DNA of 64,000 bases, from the NCBI GenBank assembly GCA_964019135.1, contig OZ025249.1, positions 1 to 64,000 on the forward strand, given 5' to 3'. Below the pieces are notes generated by a model. That model was not told the DNA's origin, made no database searches, and was given only the letters and a program-made list of their open reading frames with translations. Shown piece by piece: positions 1 to 12,200 of this stretch. Within the stretch, counting starts at the first letter, position 1; every line of letters starts with the position of its first letter. This DNA is from Arenicola marina (Eukaryota > Annelida > Polychaeta > Arenicolidae). The translations under genes were made by a program, and so were the position numbers.

Positions 1-3000
1 CTAACCCTAACCCTAACCCTAACCCTAACCCTAACCCTAACCCTAACCCTAACCCTAACCCTAACCCTAACCCTAACCCTAACCCTAACCCTAACCCTAA
101 CCCTAACCCTAACCCTAACCCTAACCCTAACCCTAACCCTAACCCTAACCCTAACCCTAACCCTAACCCTAACCCTAACCCTAACCCTAACCCTAACCCT
201 AACCCTAACCCTAACCCTAACCCTAACCCTAACCCTAACCCTAACCCTAACCCTAACCCTAACCCTAACCCTAACCCTAACCCTAACCCTAACCCTAACC
301 CTAACCCTAACCCTAACCCTAACCCTAACCCTAACCCTAACCCTAACCCTAACCCTAACCCTAACCCTAACCCTAACCCTAACCCTAACCCTAACCCTAA
401 CCCTAACCCTAACCCTAACCCTAACCCTAACCCTAACCCTAACCCTAACCCTAACCCTAACCCTAACCCTAACCCTAACCCTAACCCTAACCCTAACCCT
501 AACCCTAACCCTAACCCTAACCCTAACCCTAACCCTAACCCTAACCCTAACCCTAACCCTAACCCTAACCCTAACCCTAACCCTAACCCTAACCCTAACC
601 CTAACCCTAACCCTAACCCTAACCCTAACCCTAACCCTAACCCTAACCCTAACCCTAACCCTAACCCTAACCCTAACCCTAACCCTAACCCTAACCCTAA
701 CCCTAACCCTAACCCTAACCCTAACCCTAACCCTAACCCTAACCCTAACCCTAACCCTAACCCTAACCCTAACCCTAACCCTAACCCTAACCCTAACCCT
801 AACCCTAACCCTAACCCTAACCCTAACCCTAACCCTAACCCTAACCCTAACCCTAACCCTAACCCTAACCCTAACCCTAACCCTAACCCTAACCCTAACC
901 CTAACCCTAACCCTAACCCTAACCCTAACCCTAACCCTAACCCTAACCCTAACCCTAACCCTAACCCTAACCCTAACCCTAACCCTAACCCTAACCCTAA
1001 CCCTAACCCTAACCCTAACCCTAACCCTAACCCTAACCCTAACCCTAACCCTAACCCTAACCCTAACCCTAACCCTAACCCTAACCCTAACCCTAACCCT
1101 AACCCTAACCCTAACCCTAACCCTAACCCTAACCCTAACCCTAACCCTAACCCTAACCCTAACCCTAACCCTAACCCTAACCCTAACCCTAACCCTAACC
1201 CTAACCCTAACCCTAACCCTAACCCTAACCCTAACCCTAACCCTAACCCTAACCCTAACCCTAACCCTAACCCTAACCCTAACCCTAACCCTAACCCTAA
1301 CCCTAACCCTAACCCTAACCCTAACCCTAACCCTAACCCTAACCCTAACCCTAACCCTAACCCTAACCCTAACCCTAACCCTAACCCTAACCCTAACCCT
1401 AACCCTAACCCTAACCCTAACCCTAACCCTAACCCTAACCCTAACCCTAACCCTAACCCTAACCCTAACCCTAACCCTAACCCTAACCCTAACCCTAACC
1501 CTAACCCTAACCCTAACCCTAACCCTAACCCTAACCCTAACCCTAACCCTAACCCTAACCCTAACCCTAACCCTAACCCTAACCCTAACCCTAACCCTAA
1601 CCCTAACCCTAACCCTAACCCTAACCCTAACCCTAACCCTAACCCTAACCCTAACCCTAACCCTAACCCTAACCCTAACCCTAACCCTAACCCTAACCCT
1701 AACCCTAACCCTAACCCTAACCCTAACCCTAACCCTAACCCTAACCCTAACCCTAACCCTAACCCTAACCCTAACCCTAACCCTAACCCTAACCCTAACC
1801 CTAACCCTAACCCTAACCCTAACCCTAACCCTAACCCTAACCCTAACCCTAACCCTAACCCTAACCCTAACCCTAACCCTAACCCTAACCCTAACCCTAA
1901 CCCTAACCCTAACCCTAACCCTAACCCTAACCCTAACCCTAACCCTAACCCTAACCCTAACCCTAACCCTAACCCTAACCCTAACCCTAACCCTAACCCT
2001 AACCCTAACCCTAACCCTAACCCTAACCCTAACCCTAACCCTAACCCTAACCCTAACCCTAACCCTAACCCTAACCCTAACCCTAACCCTAACCCTAACC
2101 CTAACCCTAACCCTAACCCTAACCCTAACCCTAACCCTAACCCTAACCCTAACCCTAACCCTAACCCTAACCCTAACCCTAACCCTAACCCTAACCCTAA
2201 CCCTAACCCTAACCCTAACCCTAACCCTAACCCTAACCCTAACCCTAACCCTAACCCTAACCCTAACCCTAACCCTAACCCTAACCCTAACCCTAACCCT
2301 AACCCTAACCCTAACCCTAACCCTAACCCTAACCCTAACCCTAACCCTAACCCTAACCCTAACCCTAACCCTAACCCTAACCCTAACCCTAACCCTAACC
2401 CTAACCCTAACCCTAACCCTAACCCTAACCCTAACCCTAACCCTAACCCTAACCCTAACCCTAACCCTAACCCTAACCCTAACCCTAACCCTAACCCTAA
2501 CCCTAACCCTAACCCTAACCCTAACCCTAACCCTAACCCTAACCCTAACCCTAACCCTAACCCTAACCCTAACCCTAACCCTAACCCTAACCCTAACCCT
2601 AACCCTAACCCTAACCCTAACCCTAACCCTAACCCTAACCCTAACCCTAACCCTAACCCTAACCCTAACCCTAACCCTAACCCTAACCCTAACCCTAACC
2701 CTAACCCTAACCCTAACCCTAACCCTAACCCTAACCCTAACCCTAACCCTAACCCTAACCCTAACCCTAACCCTAACCCTAACCCTAACCCTAACCCTAA
2801 CCCTAACCCTAACCCTAACCCTAACCCTAACCCTAACCCTAACCCTAACCCTAACCCTAACCCTAACCCTAACCCTAACCCTAACCCTAACCCTAACCCT
2901 AACCCTAACCCTAACCCTAACCCTAACCCTAACCCTAACCCTAACCCTAACCCTAACCCTAACCCTAACCCTAACCCTAACCCTAACCCTAACCCTAACC

Positions 3001-4512
3001 CTAACCCTAACCCTAACCCTAACCCTAACCCTAACCCTAACCCTAACCCTAACCCTAACCCTAACCCTAACCCTAACCCTAACCCTAACCCTAACCCTAA
3101 CCCTAACCCTAACCCTAACCCTAACCCTAACCCTAACCCTAACCCTAACCCTAACCCTAACCCTAACCCTAACCCTAACCCTAACCCTAACCCTAACCCT
3201 AACCCTAACCCTAACCCTAACCCTAACCCTAACCCTAACCCTAACCCTAACCCTAACCCTAACCCTAACCCTAACCCTAACCCTAACCCTAACCCTAACC
3301 CTAACCCTAACCCTAACCCTAACCCTAACCCTAACCCTAACCCTAACCCTAACCCTAACCCTAACCCTAACCCTAACCCTAACCCTAACCCTAACCCTAA
3401 CCCTAACCCTAACCCTAACCCTAACCCTAACCCTAACCCTAACCCTAACCCTAACCCTAACCCTAACCCTAACCCTAACCCTAACCCTAACCCTAACCCT
3501 AACCCTAACCCTAACCCTAACCCTAACCCTAACCCTAACCCTAACCCTAACCCTAACCCTAACCCTAACCCTAACCCTAACCCTAACCCTAACCCTAACC
3601 CTAACCCTAACCCTAACCCTAACCCTAACCCTAACCCTAACCCTAACCCTAACCCTAACCCTAACCCTAACCCTAACCCTAACCCTAACCCTAACCCTAA
3701 CCCTAACCCTAACCCTAACCCTAACCCTAACCCTAACCCTAACCCTAACCCTAACCCTAACCCTAACCCTAACCCCTAACCCTAACCCTAACCCTAACCC
3801 TAACCCTAACCCTAACCCTAACCCTAACCCTAACCCTAACCCTAACCCTAACCCTAACCCTAACCCTAACCCTAACCCTAACCCTAACCCTAACCCTAAC
3901 CCTAACCCTAACCCTAACCCTAACCCTAACCCTAACCCTAACCCTAACCCTAACCCTAACCCTAACCCTAACCCTAACCCTAACCCTAACCCTAACCCTA
4001 ACCCTAACCCTAACCCTAACCCTAACCCTAACCCTAACCCTAACCCTAACCCTAACCCTAACCCTAACCCTAACCCTAACCCTAACCCTAACCCTAACCC
4101 TAACCCTAACCCTAACCCTAACCCTAACCCTAACCCTAACCCTAACCCTAACCCTAACCCTAACCCTAACCCTAACCCTAACCCTAACCCTAACCCTAAC
4201 CCTAACCCTAACCCTAACCCTAACCCTAACCCTAACCCTAACCCTAACCCTAACCCTAACCCTAACCCTAACCCTAACCCTAACCCTAACCCTAACCCTA
4301 ACCCTAACCCTAACCCTAACCCTAACCCTAACCCTAACCCTAACCCTAACCCTAACCCTAACCCTAACCCTAACCCTAACCCTAACCCTAACCCTAACCC
4401 TAACCCTAACCCTAACCCTAACCCTAACCCTAACCCTAACCCCTAACCCTAACCCTAACCCTAACCCTAACCCTAACCCTAACCCTAACCCTAACCCTAA
4501 CCCTAACCCTAA
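1..4512. repeat. terminal telomere array, (CCCTAA)n
   Basis: About 750 head-to-tail copies of CCCTAA on the plus strand, which is the C-rich strand of a TTAGGG telomere whose end lies to the left. The array is almost perfect. Only two irregular units (CCCCTAA, one extra C) are seen, at about 3773-3778 and 4439-4444, both in the inner sixth of the array. It stops at 4512, where the sequence becomes unique. Confidence 0.99.
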
Positions 4513-4977
4513 TCATAAGCCTAATGGTCGTGAAATTAATTTACTGCGCGGCGTGTCATAACGTCTTCAGATGTTAGATATATAGAGAGTAATGGCTCCC
4601 ACGTGGTTCTACATGGCACGACATGGTCGGCAATGGTCGGCAATGGTTCTACGTGGCGGCGCCAGGCCAGGAATGAAATATGTGTATGGTGGAATTCGCT
4701 GCATAGTCTTAGCGCGTTATGACGCGGTGGTGCTAACCCTAATTCCGACGACGTATGCAGCGTGTAAGCACATTGCCCTAATTAGGCTACATATGCAGCG
4801 TATATGCCACCTCCCCACCCCTTATGACCCCCTAACCCATATGTGTATACATAGTCCTAATATAATACCCACCCCCCACCCCTGGTACCATATGATTAGG
4901 CGGCTACAATATCCATGAAATACTTAAGAACGAAGGATACAATGTTACATATTTATTTATTGTCATCAACAAATATT
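4513..4977. other. telomere-adjacent subtelomeric sequence, no gene
   Basis: Mostly unique sequence just inside the telomere. It holds short local duplications: ATGGTCGGCA is repeated around 4622-4645, and a block of about 40 bp containing CCTAATT followed by ATGCAGCGT occurs twice at about 4737-4808. Scattered CCCTAAT pieces look like degenerate telomere units. A 108-codon open frame crosses it but shows no protein-like composition or known motif, so I do not call a gene. Confidence 0.7.
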
Positions 4978-5667
4978 ATACATACGTACATACATACCTA
5001 CTTACAGACATACATACGTACTTACAGACATACATACGTACTTACAGACAGACATACATACATACATACTTACAGACAGACATACTTACAGACAGACATA
5101 CATACAGACATACATACATACAGACAGACATGACATACATGACATGCATACATGACATACATACATGCCATACATACATGACATACATACATGACATACA
5201 TACATGACATACAGACATGAAATACATGACATACATGACATGACATACATGACATGCATACATGACATACATACATGACATACATACATGACATACATAC
5301 ATGACATACAGACATGACAGACATGACATACAGACATGACAGACAAGACAGACAGACAGACATACAGACATGACAGACAGACAGACATACAGACATACAT
5401 ACATACATGGCATACATACATGACATACATACATACATGACATACATACATACATGACATACATACATGACATACATACATGACATACAGACATGACATA
5501 CACACATGACAGACAAGACAGACAGACAGACAGACATACAGACATGACAGACAAGACAGACAGACAGACATACAGACATACATACATACATGACATACAT
5601 ACATGACATACATACATACATGACAGACATACATGCATACATGACATACAGAGATACAGACATACAT

Positions 5668-5730
<63 letters not shown>

Positions 5731-5798
5731 TACATACATGACATACATGACATACATACATACATACATACATACATACATACATACATACATGACAT
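4978..5798. repeat. CATA/CAGA/CATGA microsatellite
   Basis: Compound tetranucleotide tract of CATA and CAGA units with interspersed CATGACATA motifs, purine-rich on the plus strand. Long minus-strand frames reading Met-Ser-Val-Cys-Leu-Tyr combinations are open in all three frames only because the repeat lacks stop codons; they are not genes. Confidence 0.95.
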
Positions 5799-5865
5799 AC
5801 ATAAGGCCTACGATAACTTTATAATGCAACGTATGACGAGCGATACATGAATTCCTAATTTTTAT

Positions 5866-7122
5866 GGGGCAAAATTATTCCATATCCAGAGAAATATACT
5901 GATATCGTACCACTAATCATTATATTTATAATTAATGAGGCCCTCGGTAAGTCTAATATTCCACGTATTGGCACTGCGACATGTTTGAACAATGCTTAAG
6001 GGCAAAATTATTCCATATCCAGAGAAACATACTGAAATCATACCACTAATCATTATATTTATGACTAATAAGGCCCGCGTTATTTCTAATATTCCACGTA
6101 TTGGCACCGAGACATAAATGAATAATGCTTAAAGGCAAAATTATTCCACATCCAGAGAAATATACTGAAATCGTACCACTAATCCTTATATTTATGACTA
6201 ATAAGGCCCGCGTTATTTCTAATATTCCACGTATTGGCACCGAGACATGAATGAATAATGCTTAAGGGCAAAATGATTCCATATCCAGAGAAACATACTG
6301 AAATCATACCACTAATCATTATATTTATGACTAATAAGGCCCGCGTTATTTCTAATATTCCACGTATTGGCACCGAGACATGAATGAATAATGCTTAAGG
6401 GCAAAATGATTCCTCATCCAGAGAAACATACTGAAATCATACCACTAATCATTATATTTATGACTAATAAGGCCCGCGTTATTTCTAATATTCCACGTAT
6501 TGGCACCGAGACATAAATGAATAATGCTTAAAGGCAAAATTATTCCACATCCAGAGAAATATACTGAAATCGTACCACTAATCCTTATATTTATGACTAA
6601 TAAGGCCCGCGTTATTTCTAATATTCAACGTATTGGCACTGCGACATGTTTGTACAATGCTTAAGGGCAAAATGATTTCATATCCAGAGAAATATATTGA
6701 AATCGTACCACTAATCATTATATTTATGACTAATAAGGCCCGTGTTATCTCTAATATTCCACGTATTGGCACCGAGACATAAATGAATAATGCTTAAGGG
6801 CAAAATTATTCCATATCCAGAGAAATATACTGAAATCGTACCACTAATCATTATATTTATAATTAATAAAGCCCTCGGTAAGTCTAATATTCCACGTATT
6901 GGTACTGCGACATGTTTGAACAATGCTTAAGGGCAAAATAATTCCATATCCAGAGAAATATACTGAAATCGTACCACTAATCATTATATTTATGACTAAT
7001 AAGGCCCGCGTTATTTCTAATAGTCCACGTATTGGCGCCGAGACATGTATGAATAATGCTTAAGGGCAAAATTATTCCATATCCAGAGATATATACTGAA
7101 ATCGTACCACTAATCATTATAT
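5866..7122. repeat. 133-bp tandem satellite, about 9.5 copies
   Basis: Unit of about 133 bp starting at GGGCAAAATTATTCCATATC, repeated near 5867, 6000, 6133, 6266, 6399, 6532, 6665, 6798, 6930 and 7063 (last copy partial). Two sequence classes are mixed: one with GCACTGCGACATGTTTG and one with GCACCGAGACATGAATG before AATGCTTAA. The repeated 64-codon minus-strand frames every 133 bp are a by-product of the array. Confidence 0.95.
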
Positions 7123-8560
7123 TTACCACCCCCAACAAGGCCTTGCCGTGACAACAACAACTCTATCATTCGACGTATCATGACCGTGGCAGTAATTAAT
7201 AATCATGGCATGAATGATATTAATTACCATCGATTCTCCATTTAATTCTGAACAGTACGTGGCGATAAACTTCTGTGTAGTGCTGTATGTAACTCTTCCA
7301 TGTATTGAAGTCTTCCCCCATCCTTGCAGAAAAGGCCGGGCCACTAGCAGACGACGTACCTTCATCCTGCAAATATTTGTCTTGGTTTGAGTCTATCTGT
7401 CATTCTGTCTGTCAGTCAGTCAGTCAGTACTAAGCTTAGCAGCTACTGACACCCACAAGTTGTTGTTGTTATTATTAAAATAACCACCGGTTGAAGGCCA
7501 ATATATTTGAAGAAAACACATCCAGGGAGGGAGGGAGAGACAGAAAGTTAATTTAATTTTTTGGCAAAACAATGTCAACGGTCGTCTGACATATGCTAAA
7601 ACACTCTGACAGTAGGGGGCGCGGGGGAGCTGGGCGGCTTATATCATCGCTCACTCCTTCAAGCGAAAGACAGCGAAGTTGCTAGTCATTCGAATACACG
7701 TCGTTCGAAGCAATTAGTATTAGATAGGACAGCCTTAGGTCACATACTACCAACAAATCGCACTGGTATCCAATAGACACTTACCTGCTTCAATTGTTAT
7801 CCAATTCAAATCCATCTATCCATCGATCGATCGGCATTGCGCCTCCTTCTCAGTTCAGTGCACACGCACGGACGGGCCGGATGCCTGGCTGCTGCAGGAG
7901 CAGCCATGCATCAAACATATCGGTTTTATTCACTTTTTTCATAATCCTCAACAATTCCTGTCACCTAAAAATTAACAGACGGCCTAAGGCCTCATTTACA
8001 AGCATTACGACCCGACAATTTGCAAGACTTTTTTTTTACTGCCCCAGTAATAAAAAAAAGTGTCACCACCGAAAACTACGAGCCGACGTAAGGCATGAAG
8101 CCCTACCATTTCGCCCGTCAACTCAAGTGTCATATATATATATATATATATACTAAGTCCAAATCAGGACGCAACCAGCATACGCAATTCCCTATCCATT
8201 AGGCCGCTAACCTCATTCCACAAACCCCTTTCTGACCCCGAAAAATTACTATATCTTTCAATCTAAAGTTCAAACCACGTCCCCGAGCATTTCTAATATT
8301 CCCTTTTCCCCTCGCTCGACCCCCTTCCATTACATTACATCTACTTCCCCCCCCCCCTTCCCTCCCTCCCTCTCTAGTTTCCCCCTGCCACGCTTTTCCT
8401 AACGGCCGTTATTTCAAATTTCATCATGCAGCCAGCCTATACCGGCCTGCCACCATGCATTCACACGGTAAGCCGAGGCGAGCTGAGTTCTTGGCTTAGT
8501 GCATGTGACCCCTTGCTGGCTGTATTGAAAATCGGGGGTGCCCTCTAAGACGTCCGCGCC
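7123..8560. other. gene-poor unique sequence
   Basis: No supportable gene. It contains a GTCA microsatellite near 7410-7427, a (TA)n tract at about 8133-8151 and a pyrimidine-rich stretch with a C run at about 8347-8385. Short open frames here have no recognisable motif. Confidence 0.6.
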
Positions 8561-8567
8561 TCTCACG

Positions 8568-8603
8568 TATAAAGATAGATAGCCAGCAGCAGACGACCTC
8601 AGT
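8568..8603 (+). promoter_or_regulatory. candidate TATA box plus initiator
   Basis: TATAAAG begins at 8568 and an initiator-like TCAGTT has its A at 8601, giving the 31-33 bp spacing typical of metazoan TATA-Inr core promoters. An ATG follows at 8631 and a good 5' splice site (AAAGA|GTGAGT) at about 8709. This is inference from spacing alone. Confidence 0.35.
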
Positions 8604-8630
8604 TGCGAGCTGGGCGCGAGCCGAGGCAAC

Positions 8631-8780
8631 ATGCCACGGCGCCTGCCACGGCGCCTGCCACGGATTTCGATCCCCTCAGCGGCTCGCCTTGAGGCATATA
8701 AAACAAAGAGTGAGTTGCTTAAGCAAGCAAGCATGCATGTATGTACGTATCTACGTATGGATGCATGTATGTATGTATAG
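8631..8780 (+). CDS. small ORF, possible first coding exon, unknown
   Basis: ATG 30 bp downstream of the candidate initiator opens 49 codons. The start is arginine/proline rich because of a 12-bp GCCACGGCGCCT repeat (8633-8662). The 3' part runs into an ATGT microsatellite, so it is unlikely to be coding as written. A GTGAGT donor at about 8709 suggests that, if real, the reading frame leaves this region by splicing there. No homology is recognised. Confidence 0.15.
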   Translation: MPRRLPRRLPRISIPSAARLEAYKTKSELLKQASMHVCTYLRMDACMYV

Positions 8781-9236
8781 GCTGGGTGGGGGGGGCCTTT
8801 GTGTATGACGTATTCAACATTTGTCTAAAACCTCAATTTTTTCAAACGTCCAATAAGCCACTTTTACGGCGTCATTCGACCGACATTTCACGCTTAGACC
8901 AAAGTTGGACCGCGTTACATTCCCACTAAAGTATTATAGTTAGACATTCCAAACCTTTTCTATTTGTTATTAACCCTTGATGCTTACGTACTCATTTTTT
9001 TCTTAGACCTCCAAGTCTATATTTTCAATGTCTAAATTTGTGTCTAAATTAGGCTAATTTCGGCCCTTGTGACCCCCAAAACTGTTTTAATTCTCGTCCA
9101 ATAAAGGAGCCATTGCAAAAAACAACGTACTTTAGGGTTAGCCATGACCTACTATATCCAAAACATATCTAGCCTAAATACTGTAGACATGGTCATGCGG
9201 AATTAGACACTTAGACAAAAAAAGGGACGGTCGCCA
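8781..9236. other. AT-rich sequence, no gene seen
   Basis: AT-rich with no tandem structure. Several scattered TTAGAC/GTCTAA words recur through 8820-9215, but no clear unit length emerges. Confidence 0.5.
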
Positions 9237-9400
9237 ATTAGGCAGCAAAGGTACAAATTTTGGCAGCACCTTGGCAGCAAAGGTCACCCTATACGCAGCA
9301 AAGGTGCATTTGGGTAGCAAAGGTACAAATTGTGGCAGCATGGTACAAATTTTGGCAGCAAAGGTCGCACGCTTGGCAGCAAAGGTGCATTGCCCTATAT
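9237..9400. repeat. degenerate GGCAGCAAAGGT repeat
   Basis: At least seven imperfect copies of GGCAGCAAAGGT with spacers such as ACAAATTTT and GCATTTG. The block abuts the interstitial telomere tract. Confidence 0.8.
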
Positions 9401-9464
9401 CCCTAACCCTAACCCTAACCCTAACCCTAACCCTAACCCTAACCCTAACCCTAACCCTAACCCT
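9401..9464. repeat. interstitial telomere tract
   Basis: About 10.5 perfect CCCTAA units in the same orientation as the terminal array, ending in CCCTAG. It lies 4.9 kb inside the telomere and follows the GGCAGCAAAGGT block directly. Confidence 0.97.
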
Positions 9465-10252
9465 AGTTTCCGTGGTTGTTGTTGTTAGTCAGTAGCATTA
9501 ATGGTAACTAATTCATCCAAAACATAGCAAAGAAAATATTCGCATTCAATCATTCATTAACTTTTGTTACCGTTTTCTTGTGTTCAAGTATGTTAACATA
9601 CAGCGAAACTATATAACGACTCTTTTCCCAAACATATTACTTAAATTAAATATATATATATTGTATTACGCACTCGGTTACTTTCTTAACAGTCTGCAAA
9701 CCCGATTTACTTCACTTGAAAAAGACAAGACCGACATTTGTTCTATCAAACGATCATGTCAATTGTGACACATGTGTAGTACGGATCACATCTATATTAT
9801 TTACAATTCATTTAATTTTCTCGTACACCGTTCGTTCAACGGAGGTGTATGTTTTTATATATCTAGCATGAACACGTTATTCATCGTTGTGTCATCTACA
9901 ATAAGTAAAATCGTATGCAAATGATTACTATCCACAGACATATGTTACAGTGAATACACACACAATACTTACAGCTTTTTACTTTTGCGGTTGACTATTG
10001 AGTACATAGATGTGACATGATATTTATTTCACACATGTTACATTAAGTATAAACTTGATGTTATGTTGAATACAAAAAGTGACATCTTTCTTCTTCGTTG
10101 TCGTTCAAATTACACGAATGTAACAAACTCGATGACGGCATGTAACTTACACAATTCTACCTTTTGGTTTCACATGTGTCCAGCCAACCAGTTAACATAT
10201 CATACGTGATGGCACTTGCGGATCAAACGTTTCATGTTCGCGATATACACAT

Positions 10253-10298
10253 GCGTAACACGCGTCAATCTGTTGATTCAATAACTTGTTAACTTTAT
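10253..10298. repeat. 46-bp conserved block, copy 1
   Basis: Identical over 46 bp to 11516-11561, starting GCGTAACACGCGTCAATC and ending TTGTTAACTTTAT. Flanks on both sides are similar but diverged (CGCGATA before; ACTAGT..GTAAGTGTAT after). Confidence 0.9.
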
Positions 10299-11515
10299 TA
10301 ATACTTCCAATGGAACTAGTCATAGGTGTAAGTGTATAACGGTTTACTGTGCGCCAGAGGAAAGAGGGTGGTAAGTAAAATGAGTTAAACTCAGTACAAA
10401 TGTTAATAGTTTAAAAATAAAAAATAAGCATTCGTTTCATGTAGATAAAACCTAAATGTTATAAATCAACTAAACATATTGTTACATTCTCGCAGGAGAC
10501 GAGTGGACCCTGAAATTTCTTTCAGGATAGCTTAAGGTAAGATTAATTAGATACTAGAAGTATCAATTCATGTAGGAAGTTAAGGGTTCTAAAAATTACA
10601 TTACCATACATTCCTACATAATCTGGTTGAGTAAGAGTAAGAAAACTGTTTTGGGATATGTGTAATAAAACCAAACTGAATACTGATTCATTGTCCTTGA
10701 CATCACAACTCATGAGAATTCTATTCTATCTGTTTAACTTCTTGATGTATAAAAAAAAAGAGGATACATACTCCCAGTTTTGACATACCTTCTACGCAGA
10801 GAGAAAACACGAGTTAGATACGTTATACATTGCACCAAGATATACCAAAAAAGACAGATAACTCATTCGTTATGTTTATGTTAGTGTTTGCTATGACAAC
10901 TACTTAATACGATCCTCTTTCTAAGTTTAGAATGTATGTTACGAGATAAAGTAAATGATATGTTTCATTCATCTCTTTGTATGGTTACAAACTGATGATT
11001 TATTCCGTTTACAACATGTTCTCTCAGAATACTCGCGTGAGTTTTATTGTAATCAAAAGTATTAGGTTTATATTATCCATATATTGTGTTATGTTCCAAA
11101 TGTTATTCATTTGATAAACTCTTGGCAGTCATGAGTCTATTCAATACTTCTCTACGCACCGTAGTTTAGAATGTATCTGATTATACCGGTGAATTCAATT
11201 CATTAAATTCGCACATACATCACGTTGGCTTCGCTATTTTTTATGTCTAATTACTTCTCTCTTACTTCATTGCAGATATGTTGGCACCACAAATATCGTT
11301 GTTTTTGGAATTGCAATGTTCACTAAATAAAATTTAAGAACTTGTCATGATTGTGTGGAATTAGTACTTGCCTGTTGCTAACGCTATTTCAATAGCGAAG
11401 TTCTTTTACCGCAAATGCTACTCACTAAAAATTACATGGCAGTGTTTATACTCACTTCCTAATTCGTTAACGTGATGACGACTTTTAATTCAGTTCACAT
11501 TCGCGATACACGCAC

Positions 11516-11561
11516 GCGTAACACGCGTCAATCTGTTGATTCAATAACTTGTTAACTTTAT
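11516..11561. repeat. 46-bp conserved block, copy 2
   Basis: Second exact copy, offset 1,263 bp from the first. The surrounding 100-150 bp is recognisably related but heavily diverged, so this is the best-preserved part of an old direct duplication. Confidence 0.9.
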
Positions 11562-12200
11562 GAAACATGACATTCTACAAGACTAGTTGCATAGTTGTAA
11601 GTGTATGTGTAAACCTAGACGTATTGCAATAAGGTAAATGGATGTTTCACAAATATATGATACATGCATAACTTATTGTGTTACTGTAACACTTGATAGT
11701 TTAAAAAATATATAAACACGTGACGAAAAACGAATACTTCATACATACAATACGTAAAATATCATTTTTAAAGTTGATGCATTCACTTTTATAATCACTT
11801 TTGCAAATGGTTTAAAGTCTTGTTGAAACCTACGAATGAGTTGTGACGTGGTGACATATGAAATTTGTGAGTTATTTAAATTACGCTAAAGTTAATTGTT
11901 GACTACGTTCCTTGACATGGATGGATACGGTTATTGTTGGTAAAATTTAGTTTAGTATGTGTTTTTACTTTAGCTGCTTTTAAAAGTGCAATAAAAACAA
12001 ATAAAGTTCAATACAATACATTTTTAACATATATGTTACTTAACACTGACTTAACGAGTAACAATGTTCAAACTTACAGAATAATTCCTTTAACGGTGTA
12101 TGAGTTATATGAATGCGACGTTGGTTGCAGATGTCACAAGCAAATACAACTGCTTCTTTTAATGAACTAGAAAAGCGGTCATGCACCATAATAGTTTTCA

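Larger units (their letters stand above)
9465..12200. other. AT-rich gene-poor region
   Basis: About 2.7 kb of AT-rich sequence with no convincing open frame. It holds the two copies of a 46-bp conserved block described separately and a small hairpin-forming stretch CCTGAAATTTCTTTCAGG at about 10512-10529. The short open frames at 9580-9768 and 11934-12170 have no motif. Confidence 0.6.

Noticed and set aside
5042..5829. Three overlapping 240-codon minus-strand frames rich in Cys, Val, Met, Tyr
   Set aside because: Translation of the CATA/CAGA microsatellite in three frames; no unique sequence.
5913..6923. Series of 64-70-codon minus-strand frames spaced 133 bp apart
   Set aside because: They are the same stretch of the 133-bp satellite repeated; no start context or divergence pattern of genes.
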